A stretch of 64,000 bases of DNA from Sphingobacterium athyrii (GCF_003071065.1 NZ_QCXX01000002.1:620001-684000); one strand, 5' to 3'. Counted from the stretch's first letter, positions 1 to 9,647 are shown. The notes: generated by a model not told the origin, from the letters alone. Numbers and translations are program-made.

Positions 1-40
1 CTTCCCTCTGCCGGTTAGGGGGAAGCTCTTTTTGTTTTAG
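1..40. terminator. Hairpin terminator of the R1 block, copy 1
   Basis: CTTCCCTC pairs with a GGGGGAAG-type arm across a short loop and is followed by CTCTTTTTGTTTT, the form of a Rho-independent terminator. The same element recurs at about 31552-31590 and 42387-42424, each time just downstream of a Nudix gene or its remnant and overlapping the end of a short open frame converging from the other side. This suggests a shared bidirectional terminator. Confidence 0.6.
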
Positions 41-45
41 CGCTT

Positions 46-440
46 TTATGTACGCAGATAGCTGCTATTATTATTTGATGTAGCGTAAGCGATATACTCG
101 TTTACAATAGGCAGGTCAGCTTCTGCCCAGTCATAGTCAAGCAATTGATCTATCGCTACCCATATTGCCTGGGCATGCTCCAGCGCTTTTACTTCTCCAG
201 ATTGTAGGCTGCAGACAAAAGGGTAGAGCTGCAGCGAAAAGTCAGCATAGTGATGCTCGACCATCGTGAGCGCTTTGCGTATGGTGATATCAATATTGAT
301 CTCCTCTTTGATTTCTCTGTGTAGGCAGTCCTTCTTTAGATTCTCCGGTTTCGATCTTCCCACCCGGGAATTCCCATTTCAATGGCAGTTTCATCGAGGC
401 AGACCGTTGGCAGATCAGTATTTTATTGGCGTGCTCTGAA
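46..440 (-). pseudogene. Decayed Nudix hydrolase (MutT-like), R1 copy 1
   Basis: The C-terminal two thirds of a Nudix pyrophosphohydrolase can be read, including a REIKEE element and the tail with EHAQAIWVAIDQL. It matches almost residue for residue the intact gene at 31620-32015. A frameshift lies inside the Nudix box: the WEFPGG/KIE part is read in another frame around 340-380, and the true start is lost near 430-440. The enzyme would lack a complete catalytic box, so I call it a pseudogene. It is one of three copies of a repeated block. Confidence 0.8.
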
Positions 441-1020
441 TGTCAAATTGGTCGCTGATAGAGCTAGTGGACAATAAGCTTAACCTATTTTTGATGCTAA
501 AAAGCTTTGCTTTGATTGAAAGAGGAAGACTTTTTTGATTTGGGGTATCTGCAGTATCGGAGTACTATTTTAACAGTTTAAAGAAATAAATTTGGGATTT
601 TATCTGTAGTATGTTATTATTTTCTCAATATTTATACAAATCGTCTCAATATAGTTTAATGCTTGTTAATGGGATATATTTTTTGTTTTATTTGTGCTAT
701 TTTCATATAATAAAGAAATGTGAAATAAAATTTACAAATAAATTAATGCTATTTAATCAATTGTTAGCTGTGTTTGTTTAGCGTGTTAAAGAGTTAAATT
801 ACCGTGTCAATTTTCCTGTAATATTTGGAAATATATTTTAATAAATCATTTGATATTGCATAAAGTTTGTTTTGAACAAAAATCAGCAACTGACCAACAG
901 TATATATCTCAGGACTATAATTAAAGGTGTAGGGTGGCTTTCAGTTAAATTAACGGACACAGGGTATCTATTTTGGAGTTTCTGTTTGGCGCATGAGTAT
1001 GTATTATAAATATTTTCGAA
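441..1020. other. Gene-free AT-rich spacer
   Basis: No convincing coding frame on either strand. The stretch is very AT-rich and separates the R1 remnant from the LytTR gene; it probably holds the promoter of the regulator, but I cannot place a confident -7 box. Confidence 0.5.
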
Positions 1021-1716
1021 ATGTATAAAATTAATGTGATAATTATAGAGGATGAATTTCTCGCGCTAAAGAGATTAGAAAGTATGGTGGCAAGGATTGA
1101 GTGTCTAACACTATCAGGAAGTTATGAAGATCTAATACACGCAAAGGAAGCTTTAGAATCAGGGAACGTAAATTTAATGATCTCGAATATTCAGGCACCA
1201 GGAAGTGATACTCTAACATTTTTGAGATCAATATCCAACCCCCCCTTCGTAATATTTGTTACCGATCACCGTGAGTTCGCAGTTGATGGCTATGAACTCG
1301 ATGTAGTAGATTATATTCTCAAACCATTATTAACGCCTGAACGGTTCGAAAAAGCTATAAGCAAGGTCCGAAATTTGATCATTTCCCAACAGCAGAAGCA
1401 ATTGAATCAAATTCTCAAATTTAAAGATGGGCACAAATCAATCTTTATCAATTCTGATCATATATTCTATATCAAAGCAATGGGAGACTATGCTCAGATT
1501 ATTACAAAAGATGAAAACCATACAGTTTCTACAACGCTTAAGGATCTTGAAAAACGGCTAAACGAGAATAGATTTATAAGGATCCATAAATCTCATATTG
1601 TCAATGTAAACCAAATAAAGAGCGTTGAAGCTATTCAAGTGAGCTTAAAAAATAATTTCAAATTAGATATCGGTCTTAAATATAGGGCTAATTTATACAG
1701 TATAATGGGCTTATAA
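1021..1716 (+). CDS. LytTR-family response regulator with atypical receiver
   Basis: 231 residues: receiver domain (about 1-115) followed by a LytTR DNA-binding domain (about 135-228, with the RIHKSHIVNVNQIK signature). The acidic pocket (E10, D11, E12), T81 and K101 are present, but the usual phospho-acceptor aspartate is asparagine (N56 in SNIQAP). Such receivers generally cannot be phosphorylated in the usual way. No LytS-type sensor kinase gene is adjacent. The gene lies upstream of the Cys-rich peptide operon on the same strand but is separated by a candidate terminator. A role in controlling that operon is inference from position. Confidence 0.88.
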   Translation: MYKINVIIIEDEFLALKRLESMVARIECLTLSGSYEDLIHAKEALESGNVNLMISNIQAPGSDTLTFLRSISNPPFVIFVTDHREFAVDGYELDVVDYILKPLLTPERFEKAISKVRNLIISQQQKQLNQILKFKDGHKSIFINSDHIFYIKAMGDYAQIITKDENHTVSTTLKDLEKRLNENRFIRIHKSHIVNVNQIKSVEAIQVSLKNNFKLDIGLKYRANLYSIMGL

Positions 1717-1725
1717 GAGTCTACT

Positions 1726-1795
1726 GAAGTGGTACTATTGTATGAAGTGATTTATTACTGTTATTTCGAAAAAATATAAACCACTTCTGTTTTAT
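1726..1795 (+). terminator. Candidate terminator after the LytTR gene
   Basis: GAAGTGGT (1726-1733) pairs with ACCACTTC (1780-1787), followed by TGTTTTAT. The loop is long (about 46 nt), so this is only a moderate terminator candidate. Confidence 0.4.
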
Positions 1796-1922
1796 ATGTT
1801 CTTGGAGGTAAACTCTTGTTTGGATAAATCGTTTTTTATCTTCTTTGTCTTGATAATAATACAAAAATACTATTTAAACCCAAAAAATATCTATTTCATC
1901 GAAAATTATTGGCATTATTGAG

Positions 1923-1950
1923 TTTGTAAAAAAACATAACGTTATATTAG
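1923..1950 (+). promoter_or_regulatory. Bacteroidota-type promoter of the peptide operon
   Basis: TTTG at 1923-1926 and TATATTAG at 1943-1950 match the Bacteroidota -33/-7 pattern (TTTG, TAnnTTTG), with a 16-nt spacer. It lies about 40 nt upstream of the peptide start codon at 1992. Confidence 0.5.
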
Positions 1951-1991
1951 AGTAGTTAATATTTATTAATTCAATTTAAAATCATTTTATT

Positions 1992-2243
1992 ATGAACAAA
2001 AGAAAAATTATGAAAGCGGTTTTAGGAAGCCTTGCTGCAGTTACAATGTGTGTTGGATTTGCACAAAGTAATACACTTAAAAGTTCGTTGAGTCCGAAAG
2101 TTGCGCGTGCGGCATTTGACGTTAGCTGTTACTGTGCTTTTTGGGGTGGTAATAATAACTGCGCCGCAAATAATGGAGGAAGTCAATGTGCTCCTGCAGG
2201 ATCGTCAAGTTGTTCTTCTTACAATTCTAATTGTGAAGGTTAA
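1992..2243 (+). CDS. Small secreted six-cysteine peptide (NVEALA-like)
   Basis: 83 residues. A basic N-terminus (MNKRKIMK) and hydrophobic stretch to about residue 25 form a signal peptide; AxA-type sites occur near VARAAF (residues 38-42). The remaining roughly 42 residues are rich in Gly, Asn and Ser and contain six cysteines (46, 48, 57, 66, 74, 81), enough for three disulfides. Layout and context resemble the NVEALA small-protein family of Bacteroidota, where the leader ends in a short Ala-containing motif and which I recall near beta-propeller and DUF1573 proteins. It is first in a probable operon with its own signal peptidase. Function unknown; an exported signal, toxin or surface peptide are all possible. 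Confidence 0.75.
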   Translation: MNKRKIMKAVLGSLAAVTMCVGFAQSNTLKSSLSPKVARAAFDVSCYCAFWGGNNNCAANNGGSQCAPAGSSSCSSYNSNCEG

Positions 2244-2262
2244 GATTTTGAACTAATTCGAA

Positions 2263-2298
2263 GGTAAGAGGTGATTTAATTATTACCTCTTATTTTAT
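2263..2298 (+). terminator. Hairpin between peptide gene and downstream operon
   Basis: TAAGAGGT (about 2265-2272) pairs with ACCTCTTA (2285-2292) and is followed by TTTTATT. It ends just before the next start codon at 2305. It would act as a partial terminator or 3' stabiliser, making the peptide transcript more abundant than the downstream genes. Confidence 0.6.
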
Positions 2299-2304
2299 TA
2301 TGAA

Positions 2305-3474
2305 ATGAAAAAGATGCTAAAATATTCTATGAAACCCGTTGTTAAATTTTCAGTGCTTGCTGCTTCTATTTGTTTTTACTCTTGTAAGTCTGAAAAGAAG
2401 TCGGACTATTCAACTGCAAAAAACAAGAGTGAAAAATTAATAAAATTTAATGACGTTGCTATTGATTCTATTCAATTGGACTCGATCAATACATCATATG
2501 TTGGAGAAATATATATTAAGGATAATTCTTTATATTTTTTAGATTCCAGATTCTGTTTCCTCCATGAATTTCAGAAAGATGGAAGCATTGTTCATTCATA
2601 TATTGGACAAGGAAGTGGAAAAAATGAGCTTCCAGTGAAAAACGTGACCTTCTTTTCATTCCTTCCCAACGGAGGCTCATTTTTTATGGGTACGGGATAT
2701 GACTGTTATATATTTAACGAAAAATTTGAAAGGATAAATGATTATGCAGTCAATTGGCGTCCAACGCATACATACGAAGAGCTTTTAGACAAACCAGATC
2801 CATCATTACCCGAAATGTACTCACTAGTGTACGGAGGAAAAGTAAGAGCACACGGTGATGATCTCATCTTTCCGATTGTATCTCAACACCAAGCCTATAA
2901 TCCAACATTGAAGACTTACGCGGCAGAAGCCCGGATTTTTGCTAGTATGTCCTTAAAAAACGGATATATTAAGGATATATATGGCGGATTCCCTCCATTC
3001 TTTTCAAAAAATTTTGATTTCATGGTATTTGGATTCCCAATATTCGATATCGATCAAAAGAATAATTATAAAGTTTCTTTTGGTGCGGATAGCCTTATTT
3101 ATGATATCGACGATAACATGAATGTTAAAAAATCTTTTGGGTTTCAAGGGAGAAATATGAAGACAGAATTTAAGAATACTTCAGATATGGAACTATTTAA
3201 TTCTAATTTTCATGAACAGTCAAAGTTAAATGGCCATTACACTTTCCTAGAATTTTTTGAAAATAAAGATCTTTTATTTAGGGGATATAGCAAAGGGATT
3301 GGCGAAGCTAGTGACGGACTTCAGATTTACAAAGACAATACACTCATTGCAGATATAGATGTTCCTAAAGGGTTTCGAATGTCTGGAATAATTGATAACG
3401 AAGTTTATTCCAACGCTTTCATTGACCAGTCAAAAAATGCCATTAAGATTTATAAATTCAAATTAACCAATTAA
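2305..3474 (+). CDS. Six-bladed beta-propeller lipoprotein
   Basis: 389 residues with a lipoprotein signal ending in CFYSC (Cys near residue 27), so the protein is likely anchored in an envelope membrane. The body has repeated beta-rich segments (IYIKDNSLYFLDS, FLPNGGSFFMG, IFNEKFERINDY, YKVSFGADSLIYDID), typical of the 6-bladed propeller proteins (DUF4934/DUF5128-like) that are common in Bacteroidota near NVEALA and DUF1573 genes. No catalytic residues are evident, so a binding or scaffold role is likely. It starts about 60 nt after the peptide gene and 10 nt before the DUF1573 gene. Confidence 0.72.
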   Translation: MKKMLKYSMKPVVKFSVLAASICFYSCKSEKKSDYSTAKNKSEKLIKFNDVAIDSIQLDSINTSYVGEIYIKDNSLYFLDSRFCFLHEFQKDGSIVHSYIGQGSGKNELPVKNVTFFSFLPNGGSFFMGTGYDCYIFNEKFERINDYAVNWRPTHTYEELLDKPDPSLPEMYSLVYGGKVRAHGDDLIFPIVSQHQAYNPTLKTYAAEARIFASMSLKNGYIKDIYGGFPPFFSKNFDFMVFGFPIFDIDQKNNYKVSFGADSLIYDIDDNMNVKKSFGFQGRNMKTEFKNTSDMELFNSNFHEQSKLNGHYTFLEFFENKDLLFRGYSKGIGEASDGLQIYKDNTLIADIDVPKGFRMSGIIDNEVYSNAFIDQSKNAIKIYKFKLTN

Positions 3475-3484
3475 GCCACATAAA

Positions 3485-3898
3485 ATGAAATTTTTAGTTC
3501 TAGTTGTAGCTACATTTTTTTTATTTTCTTGCGTACAGAATAGTCAAAAGTCAGAAGCAGATACTATTCAAAATATTAATACACAATCTAACGCTGAGAT
3601 TCAATTTGATAAGGAGAAGGTCGATTTTGGAATAATACCACAAGATACATTAGTAACGGCATTATATCAAATCAAAAACATAGGTAGCGATACTTTAAAA
3701 ATCACAGATATACAACCCGATTGTAGCTGTACGAGTTTCTATGTCTCGAAGTTTAAAATTGCACCTAATGATACAGCGTCGGTGAAGCTAAACATAAATA
3801 CCTTCCATAAGCATGGTAACATTGAGCAGTATACAGTATTAGTGACAAACACTAAAAAGAAATTTTATTCATTAAAAAATACTGCAATCGTGAATTAG
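3485..3898 (+). CDS. DUF1573 lipoprotein
   Basis: 137 residues. Lipobox LFSC (Cys16) follows a hydrophobic N-terminus. Residues from about 40 have the DUF1573 pattern: FDKEKVDFGIIPQDT, then FxIKNIGSDTLKI and the PDCSCTSF cysteine pair near residue 80, in an Ig-like beta-sandwich. DUF1573 proteins of Bacteroidota are exported; their function is not established. It lies 10 nt after the propeller gene and 3 nt before the signal peptidase gene, so these are almost certainly co-transcribed. The CxC pair could take part in disulfide chemistry with the Cys-rich peptide, which is speculation. Confidence 0.85.
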   Translation: MKFLVLVVATFFLFSCVQNSQKSEADTIQNINTQSNAEIQFDKEKVDFGIIPQDTLVTALYQIKNIGSDTLKITDIQPDCSCTSFYVSKFKIAPNDTASVKLNINTFHKHGNIEQYTVLVTNTKKKFYSLKNTAIVN

Positions 3899-3901
3899 CT
3901 C

Positions 3902-4591
3902 ATGAATAAAAAAAAGTACTTCATTTTTTTGGGGCTATGTGTGGTTTTTGCTTTTTTCATAATAAGCATAGTATATGCGAGAATTGATTATTACATCGTG
4001 TCAACTGAATCTATGCTACCCACTATAAAACCCGGTGATTACATTTTGGTAAAGGAATTTAATCGCGATTCAGACACGATCAGCGATAATTCTTTATTGA
4101 AAAACAGAATTTTGGTAATAAAAAGGCCTGTTACTGAAGACACACTCATTTCGAAGCGAGTTGAATTAGATGTTTTCGTAAAGCGTTGCTATGGAATACC
4201 TGGAGACACGGTTAAGATTTTAAGAAAAGACCTTAGTCACAAAGTCAGGAACTTACAAGGTCGATTCAATAAAAATATATTTCCGCACGATACTATTATC
4301 CGTTGGTCAGTTCATCAATTTGGTCCGCTTTGGGTACCAAAGAAAGGTGGGAAAATTTTATTAAATCCGAAAAACCTTGCGTTGTATAGTTCCATAATGA
4401 AATATGAAGGAAATTCAGTTAGCCGCAGTAGGGGAAAGTACCTTTTAAATGGCGAGTATGTTAATCATTATACGTTTAAAAATAATTACTATTTTTTTCT
4501 TGGTGACAATTTTTATTCCTCCGAAGATTCTAGATTCTGGGGTCTCGTTCCAGAAATAAACCTGATAGGTAAAGTGATTAAAATTATCTAA
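3902..4591 (+). CDS. Signal peptidase I (S26), cluster-dedicated
   Basis: 229 residues, one N-terminal membrane segment (about 5-27). The serine-lysine dyad motifs are visible: STESMLPT with the catalytic Ser, and VKRCYGIPGD with the general-base Lys; the C-terminal FLGDN...SEDSRFWGLVPE box is also present. It is not next to lepA/lep housekeeping genes but inside the peptide operon, so cleavage of the small peptide or of other operon products is the natural inference. Its start codon lies 3 nt after the DUF1573 stop, suggesting translational coupling. Confidence 0.9.
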   Translation: MNKKKYFIFLGLCVVFAFFIISIVYARIDYYIVSTESMLPTIKPGDYILVKEFNRDSDTISDNSLLKNRILVIKRPVTEDTLISKRVELDVFVKRCYGIPGDTVKILRKDLSHKVRNLQGRFNKNIFPHDTIIRWSVHQFGPLWVPKKGGKILLNPKNLALYSSIMKYEGNSVSRSRGKYLLNGEYVNHYTFKNNYYFFLGDNFYSSEDSRFWGLVPEINLIGKVIKII

Positions 4592-4628
4592 AATGTATCT
4601 ATAATCAATCAATATTTATTCTGTCATT

Positions 4629-6467
4629 ATGTTGAAACAATATTCAAATTCAGTTTTATTGAATCTCAGATATATTATTGCTCCTACATTGGTACTTTAT
4701 TCGTTAGTACTCTCTTTTTCAAGCCAAGGCGATTTTTATCTTAATTCGGAAAAAGTGATTAATGCAACACTTTCAATAGTAGTGTGTATAATTACAATTG
4801 CAATTCAACTCACATTTAAGGGGCTTCAAAAGTTCCACCTGCCTAAAGTGAGTGTAGTAGACATAATGGTGGCGACATGGGCATTATACTTAACAATCGG
4901 AGTAGTATACTTTGATATAATACATAATGATAAATTCTATACACTTTCGCTCGCCGTTTTATTTTATTTTCTTGTGAGGATCATAATTCCCTCTTGTAGA
5001 AAAATAAAATACCAAGGGATTTTAAATCGTGCGCTTACCTTGTTGTCTTTATTTCAACTGATCATAGTGCTGCTACAATATCTGGGATATTTTCCTGTTT
5101 ATGACGATAATTTTAAGGTTACAGGAACTTTTAAAAATCCAGCGCCTTTAGCATTGTTCCTTTGTGCTATTTTTCCTGTCTCTTTATCAGCTTTACTTTA
5201 TACGAATGATAGTTCCTTAAAAACACTTTCGATTGTTAACGTTCTTTTTACTGCTGGAGTTTTGTTTCTCACCCAGAATAGAGCATCTCTTATAACTGTC
5301 TTAGTGATATCATCAATAATGATTTTTCATCGTTATCAATTTGCCGATAAGCTGAGGGATATCGGAAGACGAACCTACCTAATAGTATTACCGGTAAGTC
5401 TCACCGTGGTTATAGCCCTATTTTTTTATTTGATTAAATATAAAGTTGCTTCTTCTGATGGCCGACTATTAATATGGAAGATATCATCCAATATAATTTC
5501 TCGAAACCCGTTTTTCGGAACAGGTTATGGTTCGTTTAAGCTCAATTATACCAAGTGGCAGGTAGCATATTTTGAAAAATATCCACAATTTTTAAATGAA
5601 AAATATTTGAGTGATCTACGTGTAAGAGATATTGCTGGATATGTTAAAATATCATATAATGAATATTTGGAAATGATTTTGGAGCAAGGAATAATAGGCT
5701 TCCTCATTTTTATTATTATACTATCAATTGTTATTCTGAGATATATAAAAAGTGATAAGGGCAGCGAAACCTTGGGTTATTTTTTTTCGATAATTTCCAT
5801 TTTAATAACAGGATTATTTTCCTATCCCTTCTATTCTTTACCGACCCTTTTTCTATTTACATTTTTATTAGCGATTGTCATAGCCAACAGTGATTATAAA
5901 GAAATTAAACTAAATCGCTTTTTTTCGTTATCTACTGTTTTCCTGCTCATCGGGGTTGGCGTCTTTTTATGCTCAAGAGCATTCCAAATGCGAAAGGATC
6001 AAATCAGCTTGTTGGAAGCTGAAACTTTACTAGTCAACAATGATCCGATAAAAGCAGAAATTATATTTGAGAAGCTAGCGGATTCTCAATCTGGTAACCC
6101 AGATTACCTTCTGAATTATGGCAAATGTCTATTATTAAATAAAAAGCTAACTAAGGCTAAGCATATTTTTATAGCTGCTCTTTCGTTCGACTATAACCCT
6201 ATGGTTCATATAAATTTAGGAAATCTTTATAAAGAAGAGGGAAATATTGACAAGAGTGACTTTTTCTATAAGAAGGCAATGCTTATCAACCCTTCCCATC
6301 TTTATCCAAAATACCTACGTTTTAAGTTGTATTACGATAATAATTTAGAGGACGAAAGCAGAAAAATCGCAAGAGAAATTATGCATTCAAAAATTAAAAT
6401 TAGAACAAGCCTCACAGAAGAGATTTTGAAAGAAGTTAATCGGTATTTAAGAACACCCCGACATTAA
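4629..6467 (+). CDS. O-antigen ligase-like (Wzy_C) membrane protein with TPR tail
   Basis: 612 residues. Residues 10-450 hold about ten to twelve hydrophobic segments, with the large periplasmic loop typical of Wzy_C/WaaL/PglL proteins (NPFFGTGYGSFKLNY, then YNEYLEMILEQGIIGF). Residues about 465-590 form tetratricopeptide-like repeats (LEAETLLVNNDPIKAEIIFEK; LNYGKCLLLNKKLTKAKHIF; INLGNLYKEEGNIDKSDFFYKKA in pieces). Members attach glycans to lipid A or to proteins. In this operon, O-glycosylation of the exported peptide or a lipoprotein is a testable idea; no other glycan genes are adjacent. Confidence 0.8.
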   Translation: MLKQYSNSVLLNLRYIIAPTLVLYSLVLSFSSQGDFYLNSEKVINATLSIVVCIITIAIQLTFKGLQKFHLPKVSVVDIMVATWALYLTIGVVYFDIIHNDKFYTLSLAVLFYFLVRIIIPSCRKIKYQGILNRALTLLSLFQLIIVLLQYLGYFPVYDDNFKVTGTFKNPAPLALFLCAIFPVSLSALLYTNDSSLKTLSIVNVLFTAGVLFLTQNRASLITVLVISSIMIFHRYQFADKLRDIGRRTYLIVLPVSLTVVIALFFYLIKYKVASSDGRLLIWKISSNIISRNPFFGTGYGSFKLNYTKWQVAYFEKYPQFLNEKYLSDLRVRDIAGYVKISYNEYLEMILEQGIIGFLIFIIILSIVILRYIKSDKGSETLGYFFSIISILITGLFSYPFYSLPTLFLFTFLLAIVIANSDYKEIKLNRFFSLSTVFLLIGVGVFLCSRAFQMRKDQISLLEAETLLVNNDPIKAEIIFEKLADSQSGNPDYLLNYGKCLLLNKKLTKAKHIFIAALSFDYNPMVHINLGNLYKEEGNIDKSDFFYKKAMLINPSHLYPKYLRFKLYYDNNLEDESRKIAREIMHSKIKIRTSLTEEILKEVNRYLRTPRH

Positions 6468-6566
6468 GCAACAGATTTTTTAAATTTTAATAATTTTTTT
6501 AAAAATAGGGTAACCGATATTTATTTCTTGCGTCTAACAAGAAAAGCAAGATTAAAAATTTAGATT

Positions 6567-6890
6567 ATGAACTTTCAACAGTTAATTTGGATCGCAGTTG
6601 CGATAAGTGTACTCATTTCAATTTTCGGAGTCAGGTATCTGAAACATAGGGAAAACATGTTTCTTATCCGCAGAAATCAATATTTAAAACAAGAACCTAA
6701 TATATCTGGATATTTTTCAAGTGGGTTAATTTTATTGGGGATATGTATTGGTGTTATAGTTGGCTTGATTTTAAGACCATACATAAATGTCGAAATTATA
6801 CCTGGCGCATTGTTATATATTTTGTGCGTATCATTTTTCTGCGGAATCGCTCTTTTAATTATATACTATTATTTTAAAAGTTTAAAATAG
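6567..6890 (+). CDS. Small membrane protein (DUF6249-like)
   Basis: 107 residues with an N-terminal segment (about 8-24), a charged stretch (KHRENMFLIRRNQYLK) and two further hydrophobic segments near 52-70 and 80-102. The layout resembles DUF6249 small membrane proteins of Bacteroidota, which often sit beside ECF sigma factors, as one does later in this operon. Function unknown. It ends 3 nt before the barrel gene. Confidence 0.6.
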   Translation: MNFQQLIWIAVAISVLISIFGVRYLKHRENMFLIRRNQYLKQEPNISGYFSSGLILLGICIGVIVGLILRPYINVEIIPGALLYILCVSFFCGIALLIIYYYFKSLK

Positions 6891-6893
6891 AAT

Positions 6894-9647
6894 ATGCTAA
6901 GGGGATTAATATCGCGGGTTATATGTTTGCTTTTACTTTACATCTCAATTTTCACTATGTCAAATAGAAACCTATTTGCACAAGGGCATTCCGAGGTTAA
7001 AGGAAAAGTTGTTGATTCCGTTAATAACGCTCCTTTAAGCAATGTTTCTATTACTATTCTTAGATCTAAAGATTCGATATTGATTAATAGTACTAGGACA
7101 AAGGAAGACGGTAGTTTTTCAATAAAAAGCTTGAGCCCAGGTAACTACTTACTATCTGTTTCCCATTTACAGTATACAGCATACAAAACGAGAATAAGCG
7201 TTACAAGCGCTGGAAGTATACCAACCCTGGAATTGATAAAACTCGAAAAGAAAAGCATAAAACTTGAAGAAGTGCTTGTCAAGTCGAAAAAGATCGCAGC
7301 CATTACCCTGAAGGGAGATACATTAGAATTCCAGGCTGATAGTTTTAAAGTGCGAGAAAACGCACGAGTTGAAGATTTATTACGTCAGTTTCCAAATTTT
7401 GAGGTTGACAAGATGGGCAATATTACGGCCAATGGAGAAAAGGTAAAAAGAGTGCTATTGGAAGGAGAGGAATTTTTCGGAGATGATCCAACTCTGGTAA
7501 CTAAGAATATCCGTGCAGATATTGTCGAAAAAATTCAATTGTATGATGGCGATAGCGAACAAACTGAACTTGGTGGAAATAATTTTGGTAAAAAAGAGAA
7601 AACCGTTAATGTTACTTTAAAAGCTAATAAGAAAAATGGATACTTCGGCAAAATGCAGATAACTGGAGGTACCCCGAAAATATATGATTCCCAAGCAATG
7701 TTAAATTCGTTCAGTTCAAAACGCAAGCTTGCGGGCTACGGTATATTAAGTAATAACGGAATCACGGGGTTGGGTTGGGAAGATAAAACCAATTTTAGTA
7801 ACAGTGAATTCGGAATCGACGAGCTTGATGGCGGTGGAGGTAATTTCGGTGGTAAAGGAATTCCAACAGTTAAAACCGGGGGAGCACATTTTGATGAAAA
7901 TTTTGTGGACAAAAAGTATTATATCAATGCCAATTACAAAATTGCAGATTATAATACGCGAGGTTTTGAAAATTCCGTAAGTGAAAACATTCAACCTGAC
8001 AACAGTTTCACACGTTTCTCTAAAGAAAAATTCAATACAAATAATTTAAGAAATAAGGCCGACTTGAGAATAAAAATGGCGCTAGATTCGGTCAACACAT
8101 TCAATTTTTTCCTAGAAGGGCTAAAAAGTAAAAACAATGTTCAAAGTGTGTTTTCGGATAGTAGTCTAAGACAGAGTGGAATTAAAATGAATGAGAGCCA
8201 ACGGGATATCTATCTAAACGGAAACGGTTCTAGTTTTAATGGTTTCTTCGTATGGAATAGGAAATTCAGTCAAGAGAGTTCTATTTCCATTCGTTTAAGC
8301 ACCTCGAATGCTAGGACAGAGGCCGAACGCAATCTGTATGCAAAGAATATATTTTATAATCTTTCGGATGAAGAAGATCAGCTAATTAAGCTGAATGAAC
8401 GTCGATTTAATACGAAAACTACCAGACAATATGGTGGAAAGATTGCATATACCAATCAATTTGGGAAATCAATAACTTTAATATCCGAATATGATATATC
8501 ATCACACCAATCTGATAATACTACTGAAATTTCCAATATTGACAGCACTTCGACCGGCGTTCATAATGCTATAAAATATAGGCTTAAACAAAATACTCAT
8601 AAATTAAGAACGTCATTTGAATATTCACAGGCGCGTATTCAGGTGAAAATTGCTCCTGGTATTGAGCTCAATCAGCAAGATCAAGAAGACTTTTTAGATA
8701 ATAATAATCTCAATAGAAAGTTTGTCAATTGGTATCCGAATTTTGAGACTAAATATATATTTCCAAGGAAAAATAGGCTATTATTTTCCTATAATGGCAG
8801 CACCGTACAGCCTAATATAAATCAGGTTCAGCCTATGCAGATAAATGACGATCCTTTGAATGTTTTTGTGGGAAATCCATCGCTTAAACCTGCATTTAAG
8901 CAATCATTTAATTTAAATTATAGGGATTACATATTAATGGAAGATAAGACCATCCTATTAAATGGCCTATATGCAGTGGAACAACACTCGATAGTTCCGA
9001 AAATTACGACAGATTCAGTTGGTAAAAGTATTTATGAGTTTGCTAATCTTTCAGATATTCAACAAAAATCATTCGATACCTACCTTATTTATTCCTTTAG
9101 ACTGTTACCGGTTGATATTAAAATTAATAGTGATATTGGTTATGGTTTTGCCAACACTGCCAATTATATTAATGACTTTTTGAATGAAAATAAAGTGCAA
9201 AGGCTTAATTTCTCATTGAAATTTTCAAAAAGGAATCCCGAAAAATATGATATTTCAATTTTATTAAATACAAAATATAATACGATCACATCTTCATTGG
9301 ATGAAAAGCTCAATACTAAGTATTGGACATATTTAATTGTTCCAGAATTTTTATTTTATCCATCCAAGAGGTATGAGCTTTCATTAAATGGTACTTACGA
9401 TTACCAGGAGCCTATCAATATATTTAGTAAAAAGTTGGAACGATGTATTATAAATTTCTCTACTGCTCGATCATTTTTTAAACATCAAAATTTGATAGTT
9501 AAAGTATCCGCAAATGATATTTTGAATCAAAATAAGGGTTTTTCAAGATTTGTAAATAATAATTTGATTGTTGAAAATACCTATTCCTCGATCGGAAGAA
9601 ACTTTTCACTTGGTTTGATCTGGGAGATTAACAAAATGGGAAATTAA
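6894..9647 (+). CDS. Outer-membrane beta-barrel with carboxypeptidase-like N-domain (TonB receptor-like)
   Basis: 917 residues. A signal peptide (to about residue 29) is followed by a carboxypeptidase-regulatory-like domain (about 33-115; VKGKVVDSVNNAPLSNVSI, GSFSIKSLSPGNYLLSVSH), a plug-like region (about 145-240; VEDLLRQFPNFEVDKMGNI, GEKVKRVLLEGEEFFGDD) and a large barrel with alternating aromatic strands (OMP_b-brl type). It lacks the SusC signature and no SusD is adjacent. In this cluster it could export or import the peptide or its glycan. A GLPGLI gene follows, a common pairing in Bacteroidota. Confidence 0.85.
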   Translation: MLRGLISRVICLLLLYISIFTMSNRNLFAQGHSEVKGKVVDSVNNAPLSNVSITILRSKDSILINSTRTKEDGSFSIKSLSPGNYLLSVSHLQYTAYKTRISVTSAGSIPTLELIKLEKKSIKLEEVLVKSKKIAAITLKGDTLEFQADSFKVRENARVEDLLRQFPNFEVDKMGNITANGEKVKRVLLEGEEFFGDDPTLVTKNIRADIVEKIQLYDGDSEQTELGGNNFGKKEKTVNVTLKANKKNGYFGKMQITGGTPKIYDSQAMLNSFSSKRKLAGYGILSNNGITGLGWEDKTNFSNSEFGIDELDGGGGNFGGKGIPTVKTGGAHFDENFVDKKYYINANYKIADYNTRGFENSVSENIQPDNSFTRFSKEKFNTNNLRNKADLRIKMALDSVNTFNFFLEGLKSKNNVQSVFSDSSLRQSGIKMNESQRDIYLNGNGSSFNGFFVWNRKFSQESSISIRLSTSNARTEAERNLYAKNIFYNLSDEEDQLIKLNERRFNTKTTRQYGGKIAYTNQFGKSITLISEYDISSHQSDNTTEISNIDSTSTGVHNAIKYRLKQNTHKLRTSFEYSQARIQVKIAPGIELNQQDQEDFLDNNNLNRKFVNWYPNFETKYIFPRKNRLLFSYNGSTVQPNINQVQPMQINDDPLNVFVGNPSLKPAFKQSFNLNYRDYILMEDKTILLNGLYAVEQHSIVPKITTDSVGKSIYEFANLSDIQQKSFDTYLIYSFRLLPVDIKINSDIGYGFANTANYINDFLNENKVQRLNFSLKFSKRNPEKYDISILLNTKYNTITSSLDEKLNTKYWTYLIVPEFLFYPSKRYELSLNGTYDYQEPINIFSKKLERCIINFSTARSFFKHQNLIVKVSANDILNQNKGFSRFVNNNLIVENTYSSIGRNFSLGLIWEINKMGN

